From Tribonema minus (lineage: Eukaryota; Sar; Xanthophyceae; Tribonematales; Tribonemataceae): DNA of 64,000 bases. Position 1 is the stretch's first letter, and each line of letters begins with the position of its first letter. Location: the NCBI GenBank assembly GCA_017506865.1, contig JAFCMP010000046.1, positions 744,001 to 808,000 on the forward strand, in the 5' to 3' direction. A program made the position numbers and the translations under genes. Below, one piece after another: positions 46,513-58,000 of the stretch. The notes below the pieces were generated by a model. That model had not been told where the DNA came from. It did not search any database and worked only from the letters and a program-made list of their open reading frames with translations.

Positions 46513-49500
46513 TCACTGACGATAATCATAATCAGAATACACCTCAACGGACTCGGCGGTCTCAGGCAGCCACTGAAGCGTCAAGTGTGTAGCTGCTAGT
46601 GGACATACCTGACTACTTTGTGAAAGCATGGGTTAAAGTCCTGCTCATATTGCACCAGTAGGTAGTTCGCTACTCATCTAAACTATACCAAGGCACCGCC
46701 CAACAAATCATATCGCCAGGCACAAAGCAAAGTTCAAATGCCAAGTAAAGGAAATGGTGAGCGTTTGCAGCCGAACTAGGCCTGTGCATGTTGCTATGAA
46801 GCCCATCCCACACAGAATACCATTGTGAAGCATTCCAAAGAGATGCTGCAGAACGCACCTTGAGCATAGAAAAGTCGCCCGCCAGCATGGCACCCGCTCC
46901 AGAAGGAGGCACAAAGAGTATTCCCGTGCCCTCCAGCTCCTTTGCCAGCTGTGCCACAAAGTCTGCCTTAGCCGGCACAGAGTATGACCCGCCCGCCACC
47001 ACCACGTCTGCACATATGAACTGTGCCAGGCTTGCCTGGTATTAGACACGTGTTTGCAAAAACAAAAAGTGGTCTAGGATTAGGCACAGAACGGGCATTT
47101 GTTGCAGAGCATGCAGTCAAGGCCAAAGCAACTGACTTTGAACGACCGCCATTTGCATTAGTTGCACAATGAAGTGCGCCAGAAATCAATGAACAACACG
47201 GAGGGCCAGCATGGCGAGAGCTTGTGCTGGACGCTATATCAGCTAAGGCTACCCAGCAGGCAATGAGGCGAAACACACATCACCTAATCACAGCATCTAA
47301 TGCCGCATGCTCACAGCATGAAATGTCATGGGCAGCCAGCGCCTCTCACCTGCTGTGCCGCATCAGCGGGGTCCTCACAGGGGTACAAGTTGTTGAAAGG
47401 AATGGTGGGTATGCTCCCGTGCAGCTCTCCCATGCTGTCATCCCACGATGTGTATGTGCCACATATCGTGTCCTCCTGGTGCACACGGAAACCCAAGCAG
47501 GACATGCAGCAGTACCTCGCATCAACAGCAGTTTGTGTTGATAGTGCGATTTGAGCTTCTGCGCAATGTCTCATCATCATTATTCAGCACATCAAAGCTG
47601 TAGCGTAGTACAACAGGCCTGAGTTTTGAAGTAGAAAGTGACTGGCATGCACCACTGCAGCACACAGACCTCCCAATCGGATCCGGTCTACAGTGTGTGG
47701 CGTTCAGTTGCACTGCCAACACAATAGCTTTTGCAAAAGTGGGGTGCAGCACAGTACCTCCTATTCACCATACCGTCTTGTCTATAATCAAGGACACTGG
47801 ACGGCTTTTTGTTTCTGCGTAAAGTGGGGGGGTTGACGTCCTTTTGGCGAAGCTAATTTTAAGGGGGTGGACGCCATTTTAGAAGAGCACTGAGAGATCA
47901 ACTTCTATGCACTGCGTTCTTCTTCAGGGATGATTCACTGGCCGAAGCCGAGGAGGGCCGCAAAAACGTTTCGTCCCTCACCAGTTTTGTAAGGGTCCGT
48001 GTGCCGCAGCAGCCCTTGATGTGCCAAATTGCTGTTAGATACCCATAGAGCAGCGGTCAAAGCTGGTAAACAGCGCCTGTTAGGCTTTAAGCCAGTCACG
48101 CAGCAACATGCACAGCGCCGCCTGACCCAGCTCCAGCACCACGAGCAAGTTCAGCTTTGCTCTGAGCACGGCGTGTGCATAGTAATCGGACTGTGTGGCA
48201 CATGAAGAGGGGTGAACATCTTATTGTTGAAGCAATTAGATACGGGGTGGACATCTTTTTGATGAAGCAATCAAAAGGGTGTCCTATGTTTTGGTTCTGG
48301 CGTTGAAACCAACAAAAAAGCCGTCCAGTGTCCTTTTAAGTTATAGACAAGACGGTACATGTGCGGGATCGCAGAGGCAGCCAAGTCCTCACGGCAGAGT
48401 AATCGACATGGATCAGCGAGCAGAGCTAGTGCAGAGCAAGCACAGCAAATGCTCTCTCACCATTTCGCTCAAGCTGGCCAATATTTTGGCCTCACTGCTG
48501 CTCCCGCCAAGCATGAGCACGCGCAGCATCCGTTCTCCAGCCGCATTCTCAGGGTTGGTATCATATTTGCTAGTGTCCTGTGCGATAGAGCACACAACAC
48601 ATGTGGGAGAAAGACTGAGGGTGTGTCATCTCACGAGAGGGGTAGCTGGGTGACACACCACTTTCCGAAGCCTAACTTCAGAGCTTAGGTTGCATCACGA
48701 AGAAGATCGGTATAAAGTGCATTCAGCATGGTTGCTGCTGCATGGCATGAAATCAGAACCACATACTGCGAAACATCCACACAAAGTGGGCTCGAATTTT
48801 ATGATACAGTGCACAAAAAGCTCAACAGCAGATTTGCAATTACCCAGCTCCTGATGACAGGCTCAGCAGGCTTGCTGATGCCATGTATCTGCGGCTGAGC
48901 TGTCAGCAGCCGGTTGAGTCACCAACAAGGCATGATTGGAGCAACGACATATCTAATTCTAAGAGGCACACAATGGATCTGGTGCTGCTGCAGTCATGCT
49001 GGTGATTGAGACGTTGCGTACCTCTGTAAGCGTGAAGGCACCCTCGTAGTCTTGCGTGTCGTATGTTTCGTCCAACCGCTTGTAGATGATGGGGACCACC
49101 TCGTTGGGATCCTGCAGATGTAATGGTCATGTCAGACAAGGGCACTTGGTAAGAGCGTGTGAGTGCAAGGTGTAAGCATTTGTTCTCGGTTACCTGCGCT
49201 ATACCCCAGCGTTTTTGTACCTAACCAGCACTCATCATGCCATAGTACTTGCACCACACAAAAGGCTGTAAGCGTCAAACCCGAAGAGCTGCATTCACGA
49301 TGGTGATGCACAACAGCACAAGGGATCATTTTGCACTTGCACCGCGGGTAACTGCAATCATCTCTGTGTGCGACCTGCAGGCCTTTGCAGCTTGATACTG
49401 CGCCACAATGTGATGCTAAGATAAAACCAGCAGCACGCACCCGGTCATCATCGAAAGAGTCGTCGACTGGGACATCCTCTGCTCCTGTGTCCTCTGTCAT

Positions 49501-49623
49501 GCGTAAGCGTGCTGATGATGTCCCAGTCGTATAGCATGCTCGTGACCGAGAGAGCTGCAACACGAATGCGCCCACACCTTCTGCGATGAGGCCCAGAAGT
49601 GGCAGCGCAAGAGTCGCCCGCAT
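46513..49623 (-). CDS. Plastid-targeted protein of unknown function
   Basis: Six exons (49623-49441, 49111-49022, 48547-48461, 47475-47379, 47007-46859, 46572-46513) give 221 residues with agreeing phases. Residues 1-19 form a signal peptide (MRATLALPLLGLIAEGVGA) directly followed by Phe in VGAF|VLQ, then a basic Ser/Thr-rich stretch (SRSRACYTTGTSSARLRM): a bipartite plastid presequence of the ASAFAP type. An acidic segment (DVPVDDSFDDDRDPNEVVPI) precedes a compact domain containing GERMLRVLMLGGSSSEAKIL, WDDSMGELHGSIPTIPFNNL, VVVAGGSYSVPAKADFVAQL, AKELEGTGILFVPPSGAGAM and WLPETAESVEVYSDYDYRQ. I do not recognise the family. The predicted mature protein is soluble and about 190 residues, probably stromal. 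Intron 3 carries a 583-bp MITE. The donor of exon 4 (CCCCT|GTGAGG) was chosen to restore phase; the in-frame alternative 28 bp downstream breaks the next exon. Confidence 0.72.
47773..48355. mobile_element. TA-flanked MITE (Tc1/mariner-like)
   Basis: Inverted repeats of about 45 bp bound the element: left end CCGTCTTGTCTATAATC, AAGGACACTGGACGGCTTTT; the right end is the reverse complement with a 3-4 bp indel (CAAAAAAGCCGTCCAGTGTC, TATAGACAAGACGG). Both ends are flanked by TA (47771-47772 and 48356-48357), consistent with TA target duplication. Internal subterminal repeats of the type GGGGTGGACATCTTTTTGAT occur on the right and related GGGGTGGACGCCATTTTA on the left. There is no transposase. 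The element lies in intron 3 of the plastid orphan gene. Confidence 0.82.
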
Positions 49624-51209
49624 GATGGTGGGAGGGTACCGGTGTCACGGTAACGATGTCTGTCGTCAGTTCAATGTCAAGTACTTGAAGTTCGTTATTT
49701 GGGGTGCAGCGACGGCACAGCTCAGCGGGCGATCACGCAGTCAATTTAACAAGCTTGATGATCGGCTGCCATCAGCCTGGCTGCCATAGCAACAGCCACC
49801 ACCGCCACAGTGCCGCACGTGCTGTCACGAGTGTCGCGACCGCACCGCAGCGCGCGCCGCCGTCGAGGCACAATTGAAGGGACAAATATTGTCACTTGGA
49901 CATGATGTCATTTTGTTACATCACCTGATGACAGGACTGTTGGGTGAGGATGCGTGTCATTACTGATTCGAGTGCACGATTCCAGGATTGACAACATGCC
50001 ACCAGATACAACAACCCATCTACACCAGCTTTCAACAATTGTGGTGGACTTGCTGTTGAGGCATAAGCACAGCGTAGGCATGCAAGAAAGCAGGTGACCA
50101 GACAGCAGTTTCGCCAAGATGAAGAGGCCAGAAAAAAGACCCACTGTTCTGGTCATATGGCAAAACAACAAATTGCTGGTTCGGTATGTGGGTCTTGGAT
50201 GGCAGGACGGATGCTGCAACAGAATCGTCAAGACGTGTGTCGATGCTGCAACATAAAAAGGAGTTGGGGTTATATGTTATATGTTGAGCCTGTCATAGTA
50301 CTTGTGGATGGGGCAGCTTTGGCTGGGGCTGATGTAGAAGGGTCCATCATGATTGATTCAGTTGTCTCTATCCTGGAGCTGTGGTATCCTAGCTGACTGA
50401 CAAGAACTGAGGCCTTGCAAGCACAACCCTTCATCTGGGGAGACTCAAGAGTCTCACCGGTTAAGGGGTTTTCCTTCAATGTCCCCCTAGTTCAAACCAG
50501 TTGCCCTGGGCCCTAATAACGGCCGAATACAAAAGAGTTGAAACATCGTAAGCCTGAAGCTACATGAATAGTTTACTTTACATATAGCTGCCCGTGTCAA
50601 ACAGACTCGTCAAGACGTGTCGATTCCTGCACTGGCCGTATCTCTGGCTGTGAAGGGCACAACGCAGAACGCACACGTGCTCGTATTGCAGCACCACACC
50701 ACATTGCAAACATCTTGGCGTTGCTGACACACAATGGCGTACGTAAGGTCAAGACACATGTCACAGTAAGGGGGGGGAGACAGGTGACAGAGACCGTGCA
50801 GCAGTAATGAGGCAATAAACGGAGATGCCGTTTAGCGTGATCTTCATGGCGATGCAGTGTACCACAACAGGAGCCTGCAACTTCTGATATCGTATTTGAT
50901 CACGGAGGTTTGTTGCCATCCTTTCAAGACCACCTTTCTCTATAATAGAATCTGTGAGAAGTAGGAATGTTGTGAACGGCACCACTGAAGCTAATTGAAC
51001 TGCTCATTAGAAAGAACATAAGCTGGAGAAGACAACACTGTCTCAAATGCAAGCAACGCACGCAATGCAAAAATATACTGACATTGCAACCCAGCGCAGC
51101 ATGTGTTTGCATGTGAATTGCCACCAAGTGTTGTGTGATGCAGCACCAGCACCAGGAGCAGCGCATAAGCAAACAGCATGCACACATGTAGTGATCATTG
51201 TTGTACATA
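49624..51209. other. Long intergenic region
   Basis: About 1.6 kb between the orphan gene start and the CTF8 stop. It begins with a GC-rich patch (49795-49870) that may be promoter-proximal. Between 50420 and 50530, GGGAGACTCAAGAGTCTCACC contains the short inverted repeat GAGACT/AGTCTC. Minus-strand open frames around 49908-50479 have no recognised domain. Nothing else supported. Confidence 0.35.
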
Positions 51210-54163
51210 CTATTTTAGCAATGCCGTCGGCTTGGTATCTTTAGAACTGGCCTTGATGATCGGGTTCGGTCTCTTCTTGAAATGTATTTTCTTGGTGGTG
51301 CGACCGACCACCTTGTACTCTACGGCCTTTGCAGGTCTTCGTTGCACATCATGACCTGAGGAGCCTTCTGTGGATTGGTGCTGATCAGGGCTATCACTTT
51401 CATTTGTAACCTGCAAATGCAGAGATGCAACGGTCACAACATGCAGAAATGAGCAAAATTGGTCCGGTGGTTTATGCAACAGAAGCAAGCTCATGGCATG
51501 TGAGAACTCAACAACGCCTGTTACTACATGCATCATGATCACACAGCTTGAGGAGCAACGTGAAGCACAAAGCTATCGACTTCAAGAAATTGAATAGTCT
51601 AATCAGCCCCAGGTCAAAAAAATGATTTAGTGCATGTGCAACGTCATCTAATACCTCACATCGGTGAGACGCAAAATGTAGACTCGTGCTGTGTCAGAGA
51701 AGGACTGGCCTACGCATGTAAATGTCATCGCAGTATCTGTGCTGCTGACGATCACGCCATGTGTCACGAATGGCATTGCTGTTAACCTGACCTTTCGCGT
51801 TTGTGCGTCTCTTGAAAAAGTAGCATCATGGTAAAAACCCAGTGCATTGCTTGCTGCCAGGATCAGCCTACTGGCGTCAGCAGTGCAGTTGCGCCAACTG
51901 CTGTGGCAGCCACAACCTACTAAATTGCTGATGCACTCATGAACACACCTGCTCCCGTTAAAAAACGATGTTTTGGCCCAACAAAACAAGTTTTTGGGAC
52001 ACTTTAATATGCAAGAGTTTCCCCATGTCGGGGGGTCACGAAGTGTGACTCAACTAGCCGACATGATAGCATCGGTATCTTCACTCACGTAGTGTTCGAG
52101 GCACGCGAGGAGCAACAGCCAGGGCGACGAGGAGCGAAAAAAGAGGTACCCAACCACCACTCCCTATATTTTCGGCCAAGACTAGACTAGGGGGGGGAGT
52201 GAGGAGAGGAGAAAGGGGGGGGTAATTTTGGGCTTTGGGGGGCGGCAAATGTGGCCCCCTCAGGGTCGGATCCCCAAAGGGGATTAGGAGCGGGCTTTCC
52301 CCTCTCCACCGCAAAGGCAACGCTACTTGACCAACATGTCTTGCACATGTGTGTGTGTGTGTATTCTTGTTTGTGTGTGGTCATATGTGCTTTGTGAGCA
52401 AGTGCTTTGCCACGTGGCATTGGCGCTATGGTATACCCAGAGGGATAGGGCAAAAGTACACACATGGTTGCGCTTTGATCTAGACATAGACACAAAAACA
52501 TACTGTAGTGGTGACTCTCCCACAACCGCTCGGCTCTGGTATTTGCTGGCCATATTGGGGGTACTGGCGAGCAAATCACGCAACAGCAATTCTTGCAAGT
52601 CATCAAACGCATTCACCTTTTGAAGAACCAGCAGCGGTTTTGGCAGAAGCACCTCCATTCCCTCCAGCCTGTGGCTCCCTATCACCAGCACCGGCTTGTT
52701 CTGAACAACGCGCCCATGTGCAGGAGAATAAGGCCGCATGAGTGGCATAGCTACTGGATGTGATACATTATGGGTGTTTCTCCAGCTGGTGACCTTCAAG
52801 GTTACACAATGATGTCAACGCTCAGCCCAGCCTTGCAACAGCACTGGAGTTGTTGCTGCCCGTACAGCGTGACAGAACCCAGTTTTTTTTGCAGTGCGAG
52901 GCTGCAGTGGACAAGTTGATGAAATATGACACACATACGTGCTCAGGCACTGCTTGATGCATACATTCAGTTCTGCAAAGTTGGTATAGTGGCACTGACG
53001 GCTGCTTAAGTTGGTGTTGTGTTTGAAGCTTCAAGTTGCCACGTATTCTGGCCCTCTATACTGCGGGCTGCAAACACTCGCTGCAAACCCATAAACCCAT
53101 GTTGTCTGGCAACCGAGACAGGGCGCAGCCATGACACCATCACACAGGGCACCTCATGATCTAATGACTGTTGCTGGCGGTTGTGGTTGGGCGCCGAAAC
53201 TGAGGCCACAGACTACGTACACAATGGACACGACGAATGATCATCGCTTCTCTGCACTGCAACGTTGACAACAACAGCCAGTTTACCCCATCCTGCGCAA
53301 CCTTTCACCTGCGGCATTGACAGTGATAGACTTTGTGACCAATCTGTACTCCATACTTGGCGTGAACTGTGGGTTACCAAATGCATCGTAAATAGCAAGC
53401 CATGCAAACCTGACTCTGCAGTTTTCCATGTTGGTTCACACCATCGAATTCTTTCCATCAAGACAGCACCCAATGATGCATGTGAAATGATATGACATTT
53501 GGGCGCGTGTGCTGCCAGTGTAGCCTCAAGGTGACATTCCGATGGTTCACACTTTTGTAGGGGCTTGTGGTCAAGCTAATCAGGCAGACTCACCTGTTCG
53601 TAAAACAGATCGCCCAAGTGCTGCCCTGCCAGCCTTCCTTGACTGACAATCTCCCCTTGCAGCTCCACCATTGCCCATTCCGGCACCGGAAGGCCTGCAT
53701 CCACCGTCAGTGTGAGAGACAAGGTCAGTAAAAGCTGACCATTAGCACTCACAGAGGACAATGCACGCTGCTTACACATACTTCAAGACCAGGGCTACCT
53801 GCATAATACTGGCGAAATGTGACACTGCTTCATGAAGTCAACTGACAAGCTATTGCGCGGCATCACCTTGCTATGTCACCACACGCTTGCGCTTGCTCGA
53901 ATGATCTACTTTAGGCAAAGGCCTCCTTCAGCTTGTACTTGACGGTACATGTCCAGGCAAGAGTTGCATGTCATCTACGCCCGCCAGTTAGCCCCCTTAA
54001 ATGCGTCACACTTGATTCAAGCCTTGAAGTGGACAATCTCAAGAAGTGGCAGACGATGACGGCATCATTCAATGTCACACCATGTGGGTATAAGCGACTG
54101 ACCTGTGCCATCACCAGGTGCCCGTGCCGCTGCTGCTGGGTCGAGCCTGATGGGCAAAATCAT
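51210..54163 (-). CDS. CTF8: CTF8, subunit of the Ctf18-RFC clamp loader
   Basis: Four exons (54163-54103, 53694-53594, 52700-52617, 51410-51210) give 148 residues, phases consistent. Family signatures in order: N-terminal MILPIRLDP, then PEWAMVELQGEI, GRLAGQHLGDLFYEQ, NKPVLVIGSHRLEGMEVLL, KPLLVLQK and C-terminal VEYKVVGRTTKKIHFKKRPN. These match eukaryotic CTF8, a small protein (about 120-150 residues) that with DCC1 binds CTF18 and links RFC to DNA polymerase epsilon for sister-chromatid cohesion. An acidic/polar insert (about 34 residues, ESDSPDQHQSTEGSSGHDVQ) separates the last two conserved blocks. An in-frame upstream ATG at 54250 would add 29 residues; 54163 is preferred because homologues start at this conserved segment. 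The exon 1 donor could be either ACAG|GTCAGT (used here) or CCTG|GTGATG, both in phase. The intron between exons 3 and 4 holds a G-rich insert. Confidence 0.85.
52024..52065. repeat. Nested inverted repeat (cruciform-capable)
   Basis: Outer arms CATGTCGG (52024-52031) and CCGACATG (52058-52065) enclose inner arms GTCAC (52035-52039) and GTGAC (52045-52049) with a five-base loop. It marks one side of a compositionally odd segment in the CTF8 intron. Confidence 0.8.
52175..52320. other. G-rich low-complexity segment in CTF8 intron
   Basis: Contains several G-runs on the + strand (eight G at about 52190, eight at about 52214, six at about 52239) plus AGGAGAGGAGAAAG purine stretches. This differs from the TG/CA-rich introns around it, suggesting an inserted element or structured DNA. 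Confidence 0.6.
52349..52379 (+). repeat. (TG)n microsatellite
   Basis: TGTGTGTGTGTGT interrupted by ATTCTTGTT and then further TGTG units, within the CTF8 intron. Confidence 0.8.
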
Positions 54164-54250
54164 GGCCGTACCGCTTGCACAAGGTTGAGCTAAACTCGAG
54201 CTGTAAGCAGAGGCCGAACGACTCCCGCACCCTGTACGAGCAAGCATCAC

Positions 54251-54933
54251 AAGACACCACAGCAGTTCAACGACGTTGTTGCAAAGCCTGCAAGGATCAA
54301 TTGTTGGTGCCAGAAGCGGACACGTAAAGCACGAAAGTTTTCACTCACTTATTCCCAGCAGGCTTGACACGTTGTCAGGGATAACTGCCGTCACTAGTTG
54401 ATTGCTGCTTTCTCATCGCACGAACTTCAAGGCGCGAAATTCAAACCTGTGACAGAGAATAAAGTGCCTTCCCACACACACACTACAGCCTATGAAAACA
54501 AGTGCAGAGCAACGCGACTTATTTACAATCCATGGACAGAACAAATTGTTGAATTGCATGTACATTCGTCACTGTGGTCAAGGGTTGTTTCCACTGACAT
54601 GGCACATGCACTGCACAGCCGCGTCTGCGCCACTGGCGTATGCATGTGCCATGCAGGTGAACACCCGACTGGCACTCGACGAGTACAAGTATACTGCAAG
54701 GAATGCGACTGCTTCGTATGCGAGGCTGCAGTCGTCATGCATGATTTGTGCAGCTGAATAAGTACCCACATCAGAATGCGACAGAAGAAAGCACCAGGAG
54801 CGCCACATGATGATTCAGTCCTGAGTGCTTATTTGTCATTTATGTGTTGAAAAGCTCCTCGTTGTGTTCGCGGTATAAATTTAAGCTTGATCTGGCCGCC
54901 AGACACGTCCACGTCCCTCCAACAGGTAGTCTA
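54251..54933. other. Tandem intergenic region, CTF8 5' / FKBP 3'
   Basis: 683 bp upstream of CTF8 and downstream of the FKBP stop (both minus strand). No gene recognised. Confidence 0.35.
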
Positions 54934-57889
54934 TCACAGAATGCCAAGCAGCTCCACATCGAAGTACAGAGTAGCATTGGCGGGGATCACTCCACCAGCG
55001 CCGCGCTTGCCTGAAATACAAGTACGCAACACAACAAGAGAACACAGCACGCGCTTCAGTCATGTGACACATCAAGTACACAGCAAGAGATACTTGTATA
55101 TGCATGCAGGTAGCAAAGCATTTCTCCGCAAGAAAGGTGCCATGCACTCAGAAAATGTGGTGACCAGGAAAGCTTAGCTGGCAAGACACTGGAAGCAACA
55201 AATGCAGATCAATGCTGGTACCAGTGCAGCATGTAAGGCTAGGCACAGGCATTAACATCATTCCTTGCTAATGCTCTACAACATGGAAAAACGTAGTGCA
55301 GTACAGGTGCAGAGCACTGCTGGAGCACGTACCATAGCCAAGGTCGGGCGGCACAATGATCAGCCTCCGCTCGCCCACTTTCATCTGCAAGAATATGGCA
55401 AAAGACGGAGCAGGTGTAAGTAACAGTGCAATGAGCGAGCACAAGCGGACCCTTGCGTATACGCATCCTTGAATTGGATGTATAGCAAGGCGTGGTTGCA
55501 TTTGTCAGCAAGACATTGCTGACAAGATTCAGCTGTTCCGCACAAAGGAGCGCTGCCAGTGCTGCACAGCACATTACCAAGCCCTAATGAGGCTTGCACC
55601 CTCTTGGCCGCATGCTTTTAAAAAATGGCAATCGCACTGCTCACACGCTACCATGCAACCATAGGGGTGAGCAGCAAGGTGCAGGTGACTAGCACTTGAG
55701 CATGCATGCGATATCATGGGTGAGCACTTGTTGAAGTGATCAATCGCGCCGTTCACTGAACAGGACCCCCTCGCTGACTGCAGTGCGATTCATGGTAGCG
55801 AACAACTTACCGCTAGGACGGACTCGTCCCAGGCCTGCGGGGCGGGTGCAAGCAGCAAAGGGCGGCAGGGATTGTGATGAAAAGCAGGTCCAGTGATTCT
55901 GACGCGCATAGTGGGCCATTTGTGATCCGCACAGTGAACCATACCTAGGTTCGTCAAACTCCCCTGCCGGCTTGATGTGCTATGTGAAGGCCTTTGCGTT
56001 ATGTAAAGGGGGGCACACTGGCATCATGAACTTCAAAGAGTATAGAAGCACAATACTTCGAAGTATAATATGCGTGTTGATCTGGCATATGTGTGTGCCC
56101 GACCTTAAGCACTGGTCACTTCAGCATGCATTGCAGACCACCTGAACGGCGGCAATAATGGGACCTCTGCACTACATGTGTGCCTCGCCAAGTGCAGCAG
56201 TAGCTGTAGGCAGACTTGTAACACTGTTGGCAGAAGACAAATTGCAAAACAATATTGGCTGCTGCAGGTCTTCTTCTTCCAACACCTCCAAGACAGATAT
56301 TCACCGCCTGGCACGCTGAATAGTGCCTTGCTCAGCTCAGCGTTTCACTCCGTGCACTAAAATGTCTATGTACACTGCCACCCATAGCAGCACAAACCAG
56401 GCCATATGATGCCAGATCCAGCGTACCTCACCGCTACAGCAGCAGATGGAGCGCATGGGGTCAGTGATGCGACGTCAAGAGACATCTGTTGTAATTCTAT
56501 GTACACAGTGCGTTCATCACCTTGATGACCTGCCCCACGCCCGCCTTGAAGGTGAATGGCCGCCCCCTGTCCCTGGACGAGTCAAACTTGACTGAAGCAT
56601 CCTCATCACCAAACCCACCCAGCCAGCCCGTATAGTGCGCCTGCAACACATGTCATATGTAGATTGTGAGTCATTGTGCACTATCATCATGGTTTGAAGC
56701 TGAGTGTCTGAGAAAGTGGTAGTCCATGGCTGCATCCCTGATGTTCAGTATGTACCACACAAAAGCTTTGCCGCCACATGACGCAACTGGGTGATTTGAA
56801 GTAGGTGGCAGCACACAGTCAAAATCAACAACGGCCTTGAGAACAAAACCATGTGGGGACTCCGCGCAATATAACCATACACTTCTGAGGCAAGAAGCTT
56901 CACAGGCAGCAGCAACCGTGCAGTGGGGCGCTTGACTGCGCCACGCATAATGAAGATCACCAGCTTCTTTTTCTCAAATTATTGTGTCTGTTGGCGCATG
57001 GCAGCCAGTGCCATGGTAAATATTTATGTCAAATATGTCACAAATGCATGCTATGGAACGTGATGCACTCACTGCCTGGAAGCAAGGTTTTGGCAGGCCA
57101 GTGTCCGCGAAGCGTGCTGAGCATCTCTTCAAATGCTATCAGAGTTGCAGCAACTTATTATCATGTTATCAAACATGCATCAAATCTATACCACAGCACC
57201 ACTCTATCATGACACAAAGTCATGACGCGATTCACCAGCGAACAGAGCATAACCCAGGTAGATCGGCAGTACCTTAACGTTGCTCGATGGGGGAGGCTGC
57301 GCTCCGGTGCCCTCCTTGATGACCTGACCAATAACAAGGATGGGGAATGAAACCACAGCCATGACTGTATGCACAGGGCTTGTGCATCAAAGCAGGGCAG
57401 ATGCTGTTGCCAACAGCTAGCGTCGATGACGCAATAAAAGCAGCTACACAGCAAGAGCATCATGCAACCGGCCCTCAGTCGCCATGTGCGTATGCAACAG
57501 GTCAGCACTCGCACCTTGTATCTGAGTCCGGTCTCTGTCGTAATGAAATCTGCGTGGACATCGACCGCTGCTGGGGCATCCTCTGCCTGTGCAGGTGCGA
57601 CGTTGAACATGCCCGCAGCGGCGACAGCAGCCACCGCAGCCTTGTCCATGAGAGAGCGCCTGCGACATCAAGCCCATGCGCGCATGTCGTTGGTCTGGCA
57701 CTGAGGCGTAGCAGCAGCAGCAGTGCATGGTGCCGTATCATGACACATGGAATGCTGACGAATACACGCGCACCTGGATACCGCATCGGTGCCCTTCTGC
57801 ACTGCCATGGTCACCCTGGCACCATTGCCAAAGGCATGACACACGGGCAGCGCCAGCGCTGCGGCTGCGAGTAATTTCGTCACGAGCAT
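54934..57889 (-). CDS. Thylakoid-lumen FKBP-type peptidyl-prolyl isomerase
   Basis: Seven exons (57889-57774, 57659-57515, 57323-57273, 56640-56521, 55834-55811, 55384-55333, 55010-54934) give 194 residues, phases consistent. Targeting is tripartite: signal peptide MLVTKLLAAAALALPVCHA, Phe-containing cleavage motif CHAF|GNGAR, transit segment, then a twin-Arg lumen signal (RR at 39-40, hydrophobic AAVAAVAAAGMFNVAPAQA ending AQA|ED). The FKBP domain starts near residue 76 (FITTETGLRYKVIKEGTG) and keeps the active-site set: AHYTGW, KFDSSRDRGRPFTF, GVGQVIKAWDESVLAM, PPDLGYG, FDVELLGIL. PPIase activity is therefore likely; lumenal FKBPs assist folding of photosynthetic proteins. Exon 5 is a 24-nt microexon encoding AWDESVLA. 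The start codon lies 111 bp from that of the divergent aminopeptidase gene. Confidence 0.92.
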
Positions 57890-58000
57890 TTTCTTTGAGA
57901 CGCAAATTCAGGTCGGCAATCATTATGGCACAACTTCAAGCATCTGGTTCAGACTTTCAGCTCTGTTGAGGCAAAACAGGGGATATCGCTCGTCCTTCGC
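57890..58000. promoter_or_regulatory. Compact bidirectional promoter, FKBP / PepN
   Basis: Only 111 bp separate two divergent ATGs, so both 5' leaders and core promoters must fit here. No TATA box was recognised. Shared regulation of the two genes is an inference. Confidence 0.55.

Noticed and set aside
47772-48357. Autonomous transposon
   Set aside because: No transposase-like open frame between the inverted repeats; classified as a MITE.
50420-50530. tRNA-like or mobile fragment near AGTTCAAACCAG
   Set aside because: No acceptor-stem pairing or anticodon arm could be built around it; left as unassigned intergenic sequence.
52327-52623. + strand open frame of 98 codons
   Set aside because: It overlaps a TG microsatellite and runs antisense to the CTF8 exon 3 end and intron; its composition is low-complexity.
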